64,000 nucleotides of DNA from Sphingobacterium bambusae (GTDB lineage Bacteria; Bacteroidota; Bacteroidia; Sphingobacteriales; Sphingobacteriaceae), in NCBI RefSeq assembly GCF_033955345.1, contig NZ_CP138332.1, positions 5,270,001 through 5,334,000 on the forward strand, in the 5' to 3' direction. The notes under the pieces are model-generated. The model was not told the origin of the DNA. It did no database searches and saw only the letters and a program-made list of their open reading frames with translations. Shown piece by piece: positions 17,608 through 24,947 of this stretch. Each line of letters begins with the position of its first letter. Positions within the stretch are counted from its first letter, which is position 1. The position numbers and the translations under genes are program-made.

Positions 17608-17978
17608 ACTTGATTCCCAGAACCCTGTCCGAACTAATAAAGGCCTGTGTTGTTGCAGAGGTTACCACATACAATCAACGTCGCGAGGAAGTGCAGTTGA
17701 TGGCTTTTTTAAGCCCTCAACAGATTCAAGAGCAGGCGGAATTTGGTAAGATATCGCTAGGCGATCTAGACAATCTGCAGCCGGCTGTCGTGGAAAAAGC
17801 AGTAGAGGCAGCACTATCAGCACACCAAGATGGTTTGTTTGTCGTCTTTATCGACGGGACCGAAATCAAAGATCTGCAAGCGGCTATTCAACTGCGGCGA
17901 GATACAGAGCTTGTCTTTATTCGTTTGACTTTTCTTGCTGGACGCTTGGGCTGATGTGCGGAGTTTGCTTGGCTTAAT
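17608..17978 (+). pseudogene. 5'-truncated second copy of the 137-residue partner gene
   Basis: From 17611 the sequence matches 16189 onward at a constant offset of 1,422 bp with scattered substitutions, through the stop codon (17952-17954) and on to CTTAAT at 17978. The first 23 codons of the partner gene and its start are missing; they are replaced by the junction with the DUF4132 fragment. A TTG at 17610 could in principle start a 114-residue product, and the reading frame has stayed open with mostly conservative changes, so low-level function is not excluded. Confidence 0.75.
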
Positions 17979-18030
17979 GCCCTTGAAACGGGAATTTAGG
18001 AAGGTGAATGTTAATATTTAGGATTGAACA
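17977..18030 (+). repeat. Right copy of the direct repeat bounding the DUF4132 locus
   Basis: It begins ATGCCCTTGAAACGG and ends TTAATATTTAGGATTGAAC, matching 10721-10774 apart from a few substitutions and single-base gaps. It starts exactly where the duplicated partner-gene sequence ends, so it marks a recombination boundary. Confidence 0.6.
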
Positions 18031-18084
18031 GATTTCCCACGAAATAGGCATCGATTTATCTATATTTGGTTAACAGTTTTCTAT

Positions 18085-18537
18085 ATGAAAGTTCTCGCGT
18101 TGTATTTACTTACCCTATCTATGTTTGCCTGCTCTACCAAGCAACCCTCAAAAGAAAATGTTTCGGCTATGCTGTCAACGGTTTTCTCGGAGGAGGATTC
18201 CATAGAAGTATCGCTACCCGAAGATTTTCATAAGTTTTTGCTATCAATTAGCGAAGACTCATTATTTCAACGATCTAGAACACGTTTTCCTTTAAAATCG
18301 ATACGATCGAGCGAGTCAGAATCCAATGTTTATGATACAGTATTTATTCAAGGTAGCGAATGGTCATCGATGGATTTCATATCTTCACACTCCTTAGAGC
18401 GAGAAGTTGAACTGATCGATAGAAACAACGCCCATGTTCACTATGCAGATCCGGAAATCGCGTTTGAGATTATATACCATTTTGCGCTTATGGATTGCAA
18501 ATGGTATTTTGTCAGTATTGTCGATAAAAGCAACTAA
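18085..18537 (+). CDS. Hypothetical lipoprotein
   Basis: The product is 150 residues. The N-terminus MKVLALYLLTLSMFAC ends in a plausible lipobox with Cys16, followed by a charged linker. The rest is acidic (SEEDSIEVSLPEDF) and beta-rich near the C-terminus (FEIIYHFALMDCKWYFVSIV). I recognise no family; the overall look is of a small immunity-like or NTF2-like lipoprotein, but that is only an impression. It lies directly after the DUF4132 locus repeat. Confidence 0.65.
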   Translation: MKVLALYLLTLSMFACSTKQPSKENVSAMLSTVFSEEDSIEVSLPEDFHKFLLSISEDSLFQRSRTRFPLKSIRSSESESNVYDTVFIQGSEWSSMDFISSHSLEREVELIDRNNAHVHYADPEIAFEIIYHFALMDCKWYFVSIVDKSN

Positions 18538-18658
18538 TTTTTAGCCGTAGAGAAATCGAGAATTTAAATAATGAGGTCATGTAACATGTCTTAGCTGCAA
18601 AAGCCTTTTGTGAACAGTAATTGTCCTATGTCACAATTGATATATGTATCTTTATACT

Positions 18659-19003
18659 ATGAAAAAACTGCTCTTTATATTTAGCCTCTCCATACTCATG
18701 TTATCTTCATGTGTGTTGTTTACCTATCCGAAAAGCTGGTCGCACACCATGCAGTTATGGCCGGGCGAGGAGGAAGACCAAGTTTATCTCGTGTATGGAG
18801 CACCGGCCCGAAGCCAAGAGCTTACGGATGGAAGAAAGATTGTGACCTATGAATTTAAGCGCTCACAGGATGGGGATGTAGAATTTGGAGAGGTTACTTT
18901 TGGCATCAAAGACGGTCGTGTTACTACGGCTCGCCCCAGTGGATCGAGGTTTGCCCTACGCGGGCGGATTAAAGCGCCTACAGCTGAGCCCGTAATTAAG
19001 TAG
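18659..19003 (+). CDS. Hypothetical lipoprotein
   Basis: The product is 114 residues starting at MKKLLFIFSLSILMLSSC, whose Cys18 forms a lipobox (LSSC). An in-frame Met five codons upstream (18644) gives a worse signal. The mature part contains YLVYGAPARSQELTDGRKIVTYEF, recalling SmpA/BamE-type or DUF-type lipoproteins that carry a GxPxxxxxxxDGxxxxxY pattern. The role is unknown. Confidence 0.65.
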   Translation: MKKLLFIFSLSILMLSSCVLFTYPKSWSHTMQLWPGEEEDQVYLVYGAPARSQELTDGRKIVTYEFKRSQDGDVEFGEVTFGIKDGRVTTARPSGSRFALRGRIKAPTAEPVIK

Positions 19004-19080
19004 TAGGGTCAATAAATCGTAAGGGTATTCATTTGGTTATTTTGAGCCGTCATTGTATACCTTTTTGCCTACTTAAAGAA

Positions 19081-19488
19081 TTAGTGTTCGCCACCTGCAT
19101 AAATCCACATAGGCTGTGTTTGCCCAGCCTTTTCGAAACCCATTTTCTGATAAAATTCGATGGCGTCAGCGTCTGCTGTTAACATTTGCATATGAAAATC
19201 CTGATATAATTGTTGTAATCGATCCATGATCTTCCTGCCAATGCCTTGCCCATGGTAATGCGGAAGCACTAATAGATGAGGATAATAAACTACCAAGTGA
19301 CCATCGGATATAGCATTCCCTAAGCCCACCAGTCTAGTGTTATCCCAGGCTGTAATCAGCGCGTGTGAATTTCTCAATGCAGCTAGCAACTCGTCTGGTT
19401 TTTCCGCAGCACTCCAGAAATTCGCTTTGTATAATGGTAAAACTTGATCAAGAGTGATTGTTTTTGCTGCTGAGATCGTTATTGGCAT
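19081..19488 (-). CDS. GNAT-family N-acetyltransferase
   Basis: The product is 135 residues, normal for a single GNAT domain. The acetyl-CoA loop is visible as LPHYHGQGIGRKIMDRLQQL, with the preceding beta-4 strand VVYYPHLLVL, and the C-terminal DADAIEFYQKMGFEKAG is typical of the fold. The acceptor cannot be predicted. It follows the XRE-like gene on the same strand by 13 bp, so both are probably on one transcript. Confidence 0.85.
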   Translation of the reverse strand: MPITISAAKTITLDQVLPLYKANFWSAAEKPDELLAALRNSHALITAWDNTRLVGLGNAISDGHLVVYYPHLLVLPHYHGQGIGRKIMDRLQQLYQDFHMQMLTADADAIEFYQKMGFEKAGQTQPMWIYAGGEH

Positions 19489-19501
19489 CTATCTATGTAA
19501 T

Positions 19502-20038
19502 TTATTTTGAAAAAGGAATGTTATTTGGTCCGTAGATATTTACTTTTTTACCATCAACGACCTTAGTGTCGATAACGGTAACTAAAGTGTTATTTCGAAT
19601 CAAGGCAGTTGATATGGAGCTACTGGTGAATTTCCAGCCTTTGTTCATAAAAAAAAATTGGACCTCATTTGTTGCCATACCTTCCTTCACAAACTTTTCA
19701 TGGGATAATAGTCCAAACTCTATCGCATGTCTTAACGAAGGACGCTTGTTCAACAAAACGTAATATTGATTCTTGTGCTTATGTTTTAGTGCTAGCTTCC
19801 TACGATAGTCGTCTTCTATCTTTATTTTTGCTGCATTTAAACTTTTGATCGATTGTACAAAAAAATCGCAAGCAAGATTAATCTGTTTGATATTAAAACT
19901 AGCCTTACCTTCCTTTATCAATCGAAATTGCTTTTCTGAAATCTCTAGAATAGCTGCAAACTCCATATCTTTAATGCCGACATGCCTTAACAAAAGCAGA
20001 ATATTCTGAGTTATATTTTGCAGATCAAGATTTTCCAT
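19502..20038 (-). CDS. XRE-like helix-turn-helix protein
   Basis: The product is 178 residues. Residues 10-65 look like a divergent XRE-type helix-turn-helix (MEFAAILEISEKQFRLIKEG then KASFNIKQINLACDFF). The C-terminal 110 residues are basic in the middle (RRKLALKHKHKNQYYVLLNK) and of unknown function. An inverted repeat lies 25-60 bp upstream of the start, consistent with autoregulation. Cognate targets are unknown. Confidence 0.6.
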   Translation of the reverse strand: MENLDLQNITQNILLLLRHVGIKDMEFAAILEISEKQFRLIKEGKASFNIKQINLACDFFVQSIKSLNAAKIKIEDDYRRKLALKHKHKNQYYVLLNKRPSLRHAIEFGLLSHEKFVKEGMATNEVQFFFMNKGWKFTSSSISTALIRNNTLVTVIDTKVVDGKKVNIYGPNNIPFSK

Positions 20039-20062
20039 ACGACGAATTTCGAAGAAAACATG

Positions 20063-20098
20063 AACTCAAAAACGGTAATTTATTATGTTTTTTGAGTT
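20063..20098 (-). promoter_or_regulatory. Inverted repeat upstream of the XRE-like gene
   Basis: AACTCAAAAAC at 20063-20073 is mirrored by GTTTTTTGAGTT at 20087-20098. The centre of symmetry is about 42 bp from the start at 20038, a usual place for an operator. It could also act on the divergent gene at 20227. Confidence 0.4.
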
Positions 20099-20226
20099 TT
20101 TGTTTTTATCTTAGTGATGTTGATATTCAGTTTCTTATTTTGCTTAAGTGAGTGATTGTTTCTGGCGCTCAATTTGCCAATATATCTTCTGCTAATACAC
20201 TTTTATAAACCAACATATAACAAGCT

Positions 20227-20601
20227 ATGAGACAAACCCTGAATGTACACGTTAACAAAGATTTTCTGCTGACCTGCGAGGCGCTGCAGATCGATCTATC
20301 TGATGCAGTCCAATGTTATGTGGATCGCGTGAAGCTTCTGGAAACGGTGACTGACGAAAGGAAAACGGAAACCCATACGGCCAGCAAGATTTTCTTTTGC
20401 TACTACCTGCCGAAGTGCCGCGCGCAGGAGCGCCCACTTCATGAAGGCAATGTGCGGCAGATATGTGCGGCTATCGAAGACCTGCAGCTGCTGCAGCAAG
20501 GGCAGGAGATAGATCCGCAGTCAGCCATGTACCAAGATTTTATAGATCAATTGTTCAATAAACTTACCCTTGACTATGGCACAACGAAAGATAAGCATTG
20601 A
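20227..20601 (+). CDS. Small paralogous protein, copy 1 of 3
   Basis: The product is 124 residues. It opens with a short strand and helix, LNVHVNKDFLLTCEALQI, followed by DAVQCYVDRV. The same pattern (DFL, then C, then Q and YFV or YVD) begins the next two products. Similar small proteins with a DFLxLC motif are frequent in Bacteroidota mobile elements, where their function is not known. The gene overlaps copy 2 by 32 bp. Confidence 0.7.
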   Translation: MRQTLNVHVNKDFLLTCEALQIDLSDAVQCYVDRVKLLETVTDERKTETHTASKIFFCYYLPKCRAQERPLHEGNVRQICAAIEDLQLLQQGQEIDPQSAMYQDFIDQLFNKLTLDYGTTKDKH

Positions 20602-20980
20602 CCTGCCGGCAGATTTTTTGATCTGCTGTGCGCTCAGCGGCTTCGAGCCGACGCATGCCTTGCAATATTTTGTGGATCATCTGTCCTTCCCGAAAATGAT
20701 TAGTGGTTATCCCATCGATCCCTACCGTGCGGCCACAGGGCTGGTATATCTATATGCCAAGCGCCATATTTCCGAACGGGTGCAGGGAATGCTGGATGAA
20801 TCATTTGGCAACGAGTATTGGGGAGCCTTTGCCGTTATGATGTACAATGCTGGAGAGCAGGAGCAGGCGGAGCTTGAGGTTATTGCCCGCAAAAAGCTGA
20901 TGGAGTTACGCAGGCGCAGTCGGCGCATGCTGCCGATATACCTCGACGTGGACGTGCGACTCAAAAACTCGGGCCGATGA
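20570..20980 (+). CDS. Small paralogous protein, copy 2 of 3
   Basis: The product is 136 residues with the N-terminal signature ISIDLPADFLICCALSGFEP then ALQYFVDHL. The middle is tyrosine- and alanine-rich (TGLVYLYAKRHISERVQG) and the C-terminus strongly basic (LRRRSRRM). The start codon may be at 20570 or at the second Met two codons later (20576). It ends in an ATGA overlap with copy 3, indicating translational coupling. Confidence 0.7.
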   Translation: MTMAQRKISIDLPADFLICCALSGFEPTHALQYFVDHLSFPKMISGYPIDPYRAATGLVYLYAKRHISERVQGMLDESFGNEYWGAFAVMMYNAGEQEQAELEVIARKKLMELRRRSRRMLPIYLDVDVRLKNSGR

Positions 20981-21381
20981 CGATTGAGCTGTATCTCCCC
21001 AAAGATTTTCTGCAGGCCTGCGACATACATTATGTGCAGCCTGAGCAGATGATACATTATTTTGTGACATCCGTGGCCTTGGCGCCCCATTTTGCGGGAA
21101 TGGCAGACGAAGCGCAGCACTTGGGTACGGCTTTTTTCCTAGCTATCGATGCGCAGCACAACCGTCGTCGCTTGCCTGTACCGCGGCTACGCAATCAGTT
21201 TATGGATTATGCAGCGATAGTAGTGGAAGCCGCCGCAGATATTCCTTCTGCGCAGGAGCGGCTGGAGCTGTTCAAGTCTCTTTATGCAACCTGGCATATG
21301 GAGCTGATCAGGCATATTTCAAAGGATGACGCCATCATCGACCGGGCGGAACGCAAGCAGCGCTTTGGCTACCAGTTTTGA
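20977..21381 (+). CDS. Small paralogous protein, copy 3 of 3
   Basis: The product is 134 residues. The N-terminus, IELYLPKDFLQACDIHYVQP then QMIHYFVTSVAL, aligns with copies 1 and 2. The later part (EAAADIPSAQERLELFKSLY) is helical. Divergence between the three copies is high apart from the first 35 residues, which suggests old duplications or different partners. It is the last gene before a hairpin shared with the convergent dehydrogenase gene. Confidence 0.7.
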   Translation: MTIELYLPKDFLQACDIHYVQPEQMIHYFVTSVALAPHFAGMADEAQHLGTAFFLAIDAQHNRRRLPVPRLRNQFMDYAAIVVEAAADIPSAQERLELFKSLYATWHMELIRHISKDDAIIDRAERKQRFGYQF

Positions 21382-21489
21382 TCTGTCGGTGATCGCGGAA
21401 GGCGATGGTGTTTTTTGTGAAAACATCGCTAGTGTGGGCATAAATACTTTTTTTGTTCCAAAAGCTCCCCATTTTATTCCTTGAAAACA

Positions 21490-21566
21490 GCTAGCTTTTT
21501 TATAAAGACTGTTAGCCTTTTCGGAAATATGCCTAGGCTTGACAGCGCAAGCGCTAGGCATATTTA
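21490..21566. terminator. Hairpin within a short 21-bp-spaced TAG array
   Basis: AAATATGCCTAGGCTTG (21525-21541) pairs with CAAGCGCTAGGCATATTT (21549-21566) with one bulged base and a short loop. It sits between convergent genes ending at 21381 and 21603 and can terminate both. The elements GCTAG, GTTAG, CCTAG and GCTAG start at 21490, 21511, 21532 and 21553, exactly 21 bp apart, as in the larger array at 16746-17102. Confidence 0.6.
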
Positions 21567-21602
21567 ACGACATAAAGTCAAGCTGACGCAAGTATGGGGC
21601 TT

Positions 21603-22466
21603 TTACCCCAGCATTTCGCCCATATCGAATAGTCTGATGCCTTGCTCATATTGCGCGGCAACAGCACGGTTGGTCTCCTCGATAAATTGACCCGTAATAG
21701 GGTCTACGACGGTACGCAACGGTCTTTTTCCTTTTTCGGTATCGATCAATTTGACAATGGCATCGGCCACATCTTGAGGATTTGGTTTCACCGTTTGCAT
21801 CAGCTGTCCCAATGCTTCCACCATCTTGTTGGGCATCTCGGCAATCGCCTGATATCCTTCCAATACGGATGTATCAGAAGCAACGTTGATTTTCTGTTGC
21901 ATTTCGGTAGGGAAGGCGCCGGGCTCCACAATGGCCACATCGATTCCCAGTGGCCTTAATTCGTAATGTAGACCCTCGCTCAATCCTTCTAGACCAAATT
22001 TTGAGGCGCCATACATCACGGCAAAAGGAAAGGAGAAACGTCCAAAGCCGCTCGTCACATTAATAATAAGGCCTTCCTGTTGCTGACGCATCGCTGGGAG
22101 CGCCTGTTTCATTAGTCGCCAAGGGGCTATGACGTTGACGTCGAATAACGACTGCACATCGGCCGTGGTAAAACTCTCGGCTACTCCATTGATGGAGAAA
22201 CCGGCGTTGTTGACGATCACGTCGATCTTACCTTCGCGCGCTATGATCTGCTCAACCGCCTGCTTCACGCTCTCGTCGTCGGTAATGGTAACATCCAACA
22301 CCGTGATATTCTCCTGTGCAGACAAGGTCTTGGCCTTTTCGGCATTCTTGCCTGCGGTATCCCGCATGGCTGCATACACCTGATGCCCCGATGCGGCCAC
22401 GCTATGCGCCGTTAACCAACCAAATCCGCTATTTGTTCCTGTAATAAAAACTACTTTTTTACTCAT
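21603..22466 (-). CDS. Short-chain dehydrogenase/reductase
   Basis: The product is 287 residues, the usual length for a classical SDR. It shows the NAD(P) motif TGTNSGFG, the NNAG motif (VIVNNAGFSINGV), the catalytic Ser in VTSGFGRF and the YxxxK pair in YGASK. The late PEEP-like segment VEPGAFPTE is also typical. The substrate is unknown. A perfect palindrome lies 53 bp upstream and recurs in front of the Crp/Fnr gene at 24280, suggesting that this regulator controls it. Confidence 0.93.
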   Translation of the reverse strand: MSKKVVFITGTNSGFGWLTAHSVAASGHQVYAAMRDTAGKNAEKAKTLSAQENITVLDVTITDDESVKQAVEQIIAREGKIDVIVNNAGFSINGVAESFTTADVQSLFDVNVIAPWRLMKQALPAMRQQQEGLIINVTSGFGRFSFPFAVMYGASKFGLEGLSEGLHYELRPLGIDVAIVEPGAFPTEMQQKINVASDTSVLEGYQAIAEMPNKMVEALGQLMQTVKPNPQDVADAIVKLIDTEKGKRPLRTVVDPITGQFIEETNRAVAAQYEQGIRLFDMGEMLG

Positions 22467-22518
22467 TTTCTTGTTGTTTTAGATGAAAACAAAATTCGTT
22501 AACAGGGAGCCAAATGCG

Positions 22519-22534
22519 TTTACCATATGGTAAA
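22519..22534 (-). promoter_or_regulatory. Palindromic operator candidate upstream of the dehydrogenase gene
   Basis: The 16-bp sequence TTTACCATATGGTAAA is a perfect palindrome. The same half-sites with the same 4-bp spacer occur at 24881-24900 before the Crp/Fnr-type regulator gene. A spacing of about 50 bp to the start codon fits a promoter-proximal regulator site. Confidence 0.6.
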
Positions 22535-22635
22535 AAGGATTTGTTGCAAGGTTGGTTTGCAGACGACGCATAAATGAATTGTATTATTTGTATTGTTTTT
22601 TCAAGTTATTGATTTTTAATATATTATTTATTAAA

Positions 22636-22664
22636 TTTGCATGGATATTGGATAAGTATTCTTG
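22636..22664 (+). promoter_or_regulatory. Candidate promoter of the AbiE module
   Basis: TTTG at 22636-22639 and TATTCTTG at 22657-22664 are separated by 17 bp. This is close to the Bacteroidota sigma consensus (TTTG, then TAnnTTTG), with one mismatch in the second box. It ends 42 bp before the antitoxin start. Confidence 0.35.
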
Positions 22665-22706
22665 CATCTCTGATGAGATGACAAATTAATTACAATTTGA
22701 TAAGTT

Positions 22707-23315
22707 ATGTCTAGGCTGAAAGAACTTAAAAGTCATTTGAAAAGGGGAACCGTTTACCGCCGAAAACATTTAGATCAGTGGTCCAAATCTGTTGATCGAG
22801 ATCTAAAGGTGTTGATCAATGATGGGACTTTGCAAAAGATCGCTCCCGGCATGTACTATTATCCCAGTTTGTCTGCATTTGGTCCCGCCCCAGCAAAAGA
22901 AGAGGAAGTGATAAAAAAATATTTAGACGACTCTCGTTTTTTGCTGATATCTCCGAACTTATATAACCGCTTAGGTGTGGGTACTACACAGTTGTATAAT
23001 ACCCGTATTGTTTACAATAATAAACGACATGGTGAGGTCACGTTTGGCAATCGTAAATTTTCTTTCCAACGTAAGCCGCGGTTCCCTAGCAAGATAACAA
23101 CGGAATTTCTCGCTGTTGACTTAGTAAATAATCTAGATAAACTGGCGGAAGACAGCGATCTTATTTTAGAAAAATTGGCTGAAAAACTAGCTTCATTGAA
23201 TATGAAAAGTTTAAAACAGTCTATATCCTCGTATGGCAGTGTTAAGGCAAAAAGAATTTTTGCATCGTTGTTGCGGGAAACCGATTATGAGCATGGCCAT
23301 AGATTATCTTCATAA
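22707..23315 (+). CDS. AbiEi-family antitoxin (DUF6088-like)
   Basis: The product is 202 residues. The N-terminal winged-helix part has the pattern RLKELKSHLKRGTVYRRKHL then IAPGMYYYPSLSAFGPAP, typical of AbiEi/DUF6088 antitoxins. The C-terminal part matches the antitoxin domain that interacts with the toxin or represses the operon. The toxin gene overlaps its last 29 bp. In known type IV systems the antitoxin autoregulates and counteracts the toxin without a stable complex. Confidence 0.82.
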   Translation: MSRLKELKSHLKRGTVYRRKHLDQWSKSVDRDLKVLINDGTLQKIAPGMYYYPSLSAFGPAPAKEEEVIKKYLDDSRFLLISPNLYNRLGVGTTQLYNTRIVYNNKRHGEVTFGNRKFSFQRKPRFPSKITTEFLAVDLVNNLDKLAEDSDLILEKLAEKLASLNMKSLKQSISSYGSVKAKRIFASLLRETDYEHGHRLSS

Positions 23316-24246
23316 CCACCAAGATTTTGCTGCACTTTTACGGATTGTCGAAGAGGAGACAGGTATTGCGGTGGGATTAGTCGAAAAGGACTATTGGATC
23401 ATGCATGTATTGTATGGATTGAAAAAACAGGGGTTTACGTTCGAATTGAAAGGCGGAACTTCATTATCCAAAGGATATGGGCTTATCGATCGGTTTTCGG
23501 AAGATATTGATATACATATTCATCCCGACAAAGAATTCGGAATAAACGAAAATCCAAATAACACGAAACCTAAAAATGTGGCCGCTCGCCGGTCTTTTTA
23601 CGACAGCCTAGCCAAATCCATACAGATAAGCGGAGTTGTTAGTGCAATGAGAGACCTTGCTTTTGACGATGAAAAGGCTTATCGTAGCGGTGGAATTCGT
23701 TTACACTATGATAATAAGGTTGATAAAATTCTAGGCCTAAAAGAGGGGATATTGCTTGAGGCGGGGTTCGATATGGTCAAGCCTAATAAGGCGATGACCA
23801 TAAGTTCCTGGGCATATGACAGAGCTTTGCAGTCTGAAATAGACGTTATTGACAATAGAGCAGTCGACATTCCTTGTTATCATCCCGGCTATACCTTCGT
23901 GGAGAAGCTGCAGACAATTGCGACAAAATTTAGGCAAGAAAAAGAAGGTAAAGTTGCCAAGCCAAATTTTATGCGGCAATATTATGACGTGTATTGTTTA
24001 CTAGGAGATGAAGTTGTGCAGAACTTTATAGGTAGTGAGAACTACCTTGAACACAAGGAAAACCGATTTCCGCAGGCTGATTATGCAATACCCATCTCCG
24101 AGAACGAAGCCTTTTTGTTGAATGATCCAGCTACAAGAGCGGATTATAAAAAAATGTATTCAGACACCTCAGATCTGTATTACAAAGGACAACCCGCTTT
24201 TGATGAACTGCTAGATAGGATAAGCAATTATATCGCTAAGCTTTAA
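23287..24246 (+). CDS. AbiEii/AbiGii-family nucleotidyltransferase toxin
   Basis: The product is 319 residues from MSMAIDYLHNHQDFA. I prefer this start over the in-frame 23233 because it leaves only a short overlap with the antitoxin. The nucleotidyltransferase core is clear: FELKGGTSLSKGYGLIDRFS followed by EDIDIHI, giving the GGTSLSK and D-x-D metal motifs, and FVEKLQTIATKF is the later conserved helix. Such enzymes transfer nucleotides to target RNA or protein and arrest growth, for phage defence or element maintenance. The pair is inserted between two minus-strand genes that seem to belong together. Confidence 0.88.
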   Translation: MSMAIDYLHNHQDFAALLRIVEEETGIAVGLVEKDYWIMHVLYGLKKQGFTFELKGGTSLSKGYGLIDRFSEDIDIHIHPDKEFGINENPNNTKPKNVAARRSFYDSLAKSIQISGVVSAMRDLAFDDEKAYRSGGIRLHYDNKVDKILGLKEGILLEAGFDMVKPNKAMTISSWAYDRALQSEIDVIDNRAVDIPCYHPGYTFVEKLQTIATKFRQEKEGKVAKPNFMRQYYDVYCLLGDEVVQNFIGSENYLEHKENRFPQADYAIPISENEAFLLNDPATRADYKKMYSDTSDLYYKGQPAFDELLDRISNYIAKL

Positions 24247-24279
24247 AAGAAATACTGATTCCTGTTCACAAACATCTAT

Positions 24280-24849
24280 TTATCGGATACCCTTTCGTAT
24301 ACGGCTTAAGGATTGCTGCGTGATGCCCAAGTAGGAGGCCACGTAGGATAAGGGTATACGGTTGACAAGATTGGGGAAGCCTTCAAGAAAAGAAAGGTAA
24401 CGTGTGGTGGCATCTTCGGCTATAAGCGGGCTTCGGCGCTCTACCGCTAGGGCCAAGCACTTTTGTGTTATCTTGGCTTTGATCATTTCAAAGCCCACAA
24501 TGGTGTTGCCGATATCGTCCCAGTCTTTTTTTGAGAACACCAATAGCTTGCAATCCGTGATGGCCTGCACATATTCCACCGCAATAATCTGCGATTCGAA
24601 CTTCTGATTGTCTACCACAAAGTTGCCTTCATCCACGAAATAGTTGGTAATCTCTTCGCCCTTGTTATTGTAGTAGCAAAAGCGAAATACCCCCTCCAGT
24701 ATAAAGCCTACATATTGTGGAACCTTGCCCGCCTCGGAAAAGTATGCCTGCTTTTTTAGCTCCACGGTCTTCGCCTTACTCATGATATAATCGATCTGCT
24801 GCCGATTCAAATCGCCAAATCGTAAAATGAAATCTATAAGCGTGTCCAT
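24280..24849 (-). CDS. Crp/Fnr-family transcriptional regulator
   Basis: The product is 189 residues. The cyclic-nucleotide-binding-like barrel covers about residues 20-125 (FSEAGKVPQYVGFILEGVFR then EITNYFVDEGNFV). The helix-turn-helix is at the C-terminus, IPLSYVASYLGITQQSLSRI. It lacks the conserved phosphate-binding residues of true Crp, as is usual in this short Bacteroidota group. A palindrome with half-site TTTTTACC lies about 32-51 bp upstream, and its core recurs before the dehydrogenase gene at 22466, so autoregulation and control of that gene are likely. Confidence 0.9.
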   Translation of the reverse strand: MDTLIDFILRFGDLNRQQIDYIMSKAKTVELKKQAYFSEAGKVPQYVGFILEGVFRFCYYNNKGEEITNYFVDEGNFVVDNQKFESQIIAVEYVQAITDCKLLVFSKKDWDDIGNTIVGFEMIKAKITQKCLALAVERRSPLIAEDATTRYLSFLEGFPNLVNRIPLSYVASYLGITQQSLSRIRKGIR

Positions 24850-24880
24850 GGCACAAAGATAGGGGCTATCAAGCCAATTA

Positions 24881-24900
24881 TTTTTACCCTATGGTAAAAA
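24881..24900 (-). promoter_or_regulatory. Palindromic operator candidate upstream of the Crp/Fnr gene
   Basis: TTTTTACC, a 4-bp spacer CTAT, and GGTAAAAA form perfect 8-bp arms. The core TTTACC-N4-GGTAAA is shared with 22519-22534. It lies 32 bp before the start codon at 24849. Confidence 0.65.
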
Positions 24901-24947
24901 ATGGAACGTTGTCTCGCGATATCGATTTTAAGAATATATGCGACTCT

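Noticed and set aside
10721..18030. Integrative element or transposon
   Set aside because: No integrase, transposase or conserved terminal inverted repeats can be seen; the repeats fit tandem duplication equally well.
19081..20038. XRE-GNAT toxin-antitoxin pair
   Set aside because: The GNAT protein looks like an ordinary acetyltransferase rather than a TacT-like toxin, and the XRE-like protein is long with an unrelated C-terminal part. The evidence is only adjacency.
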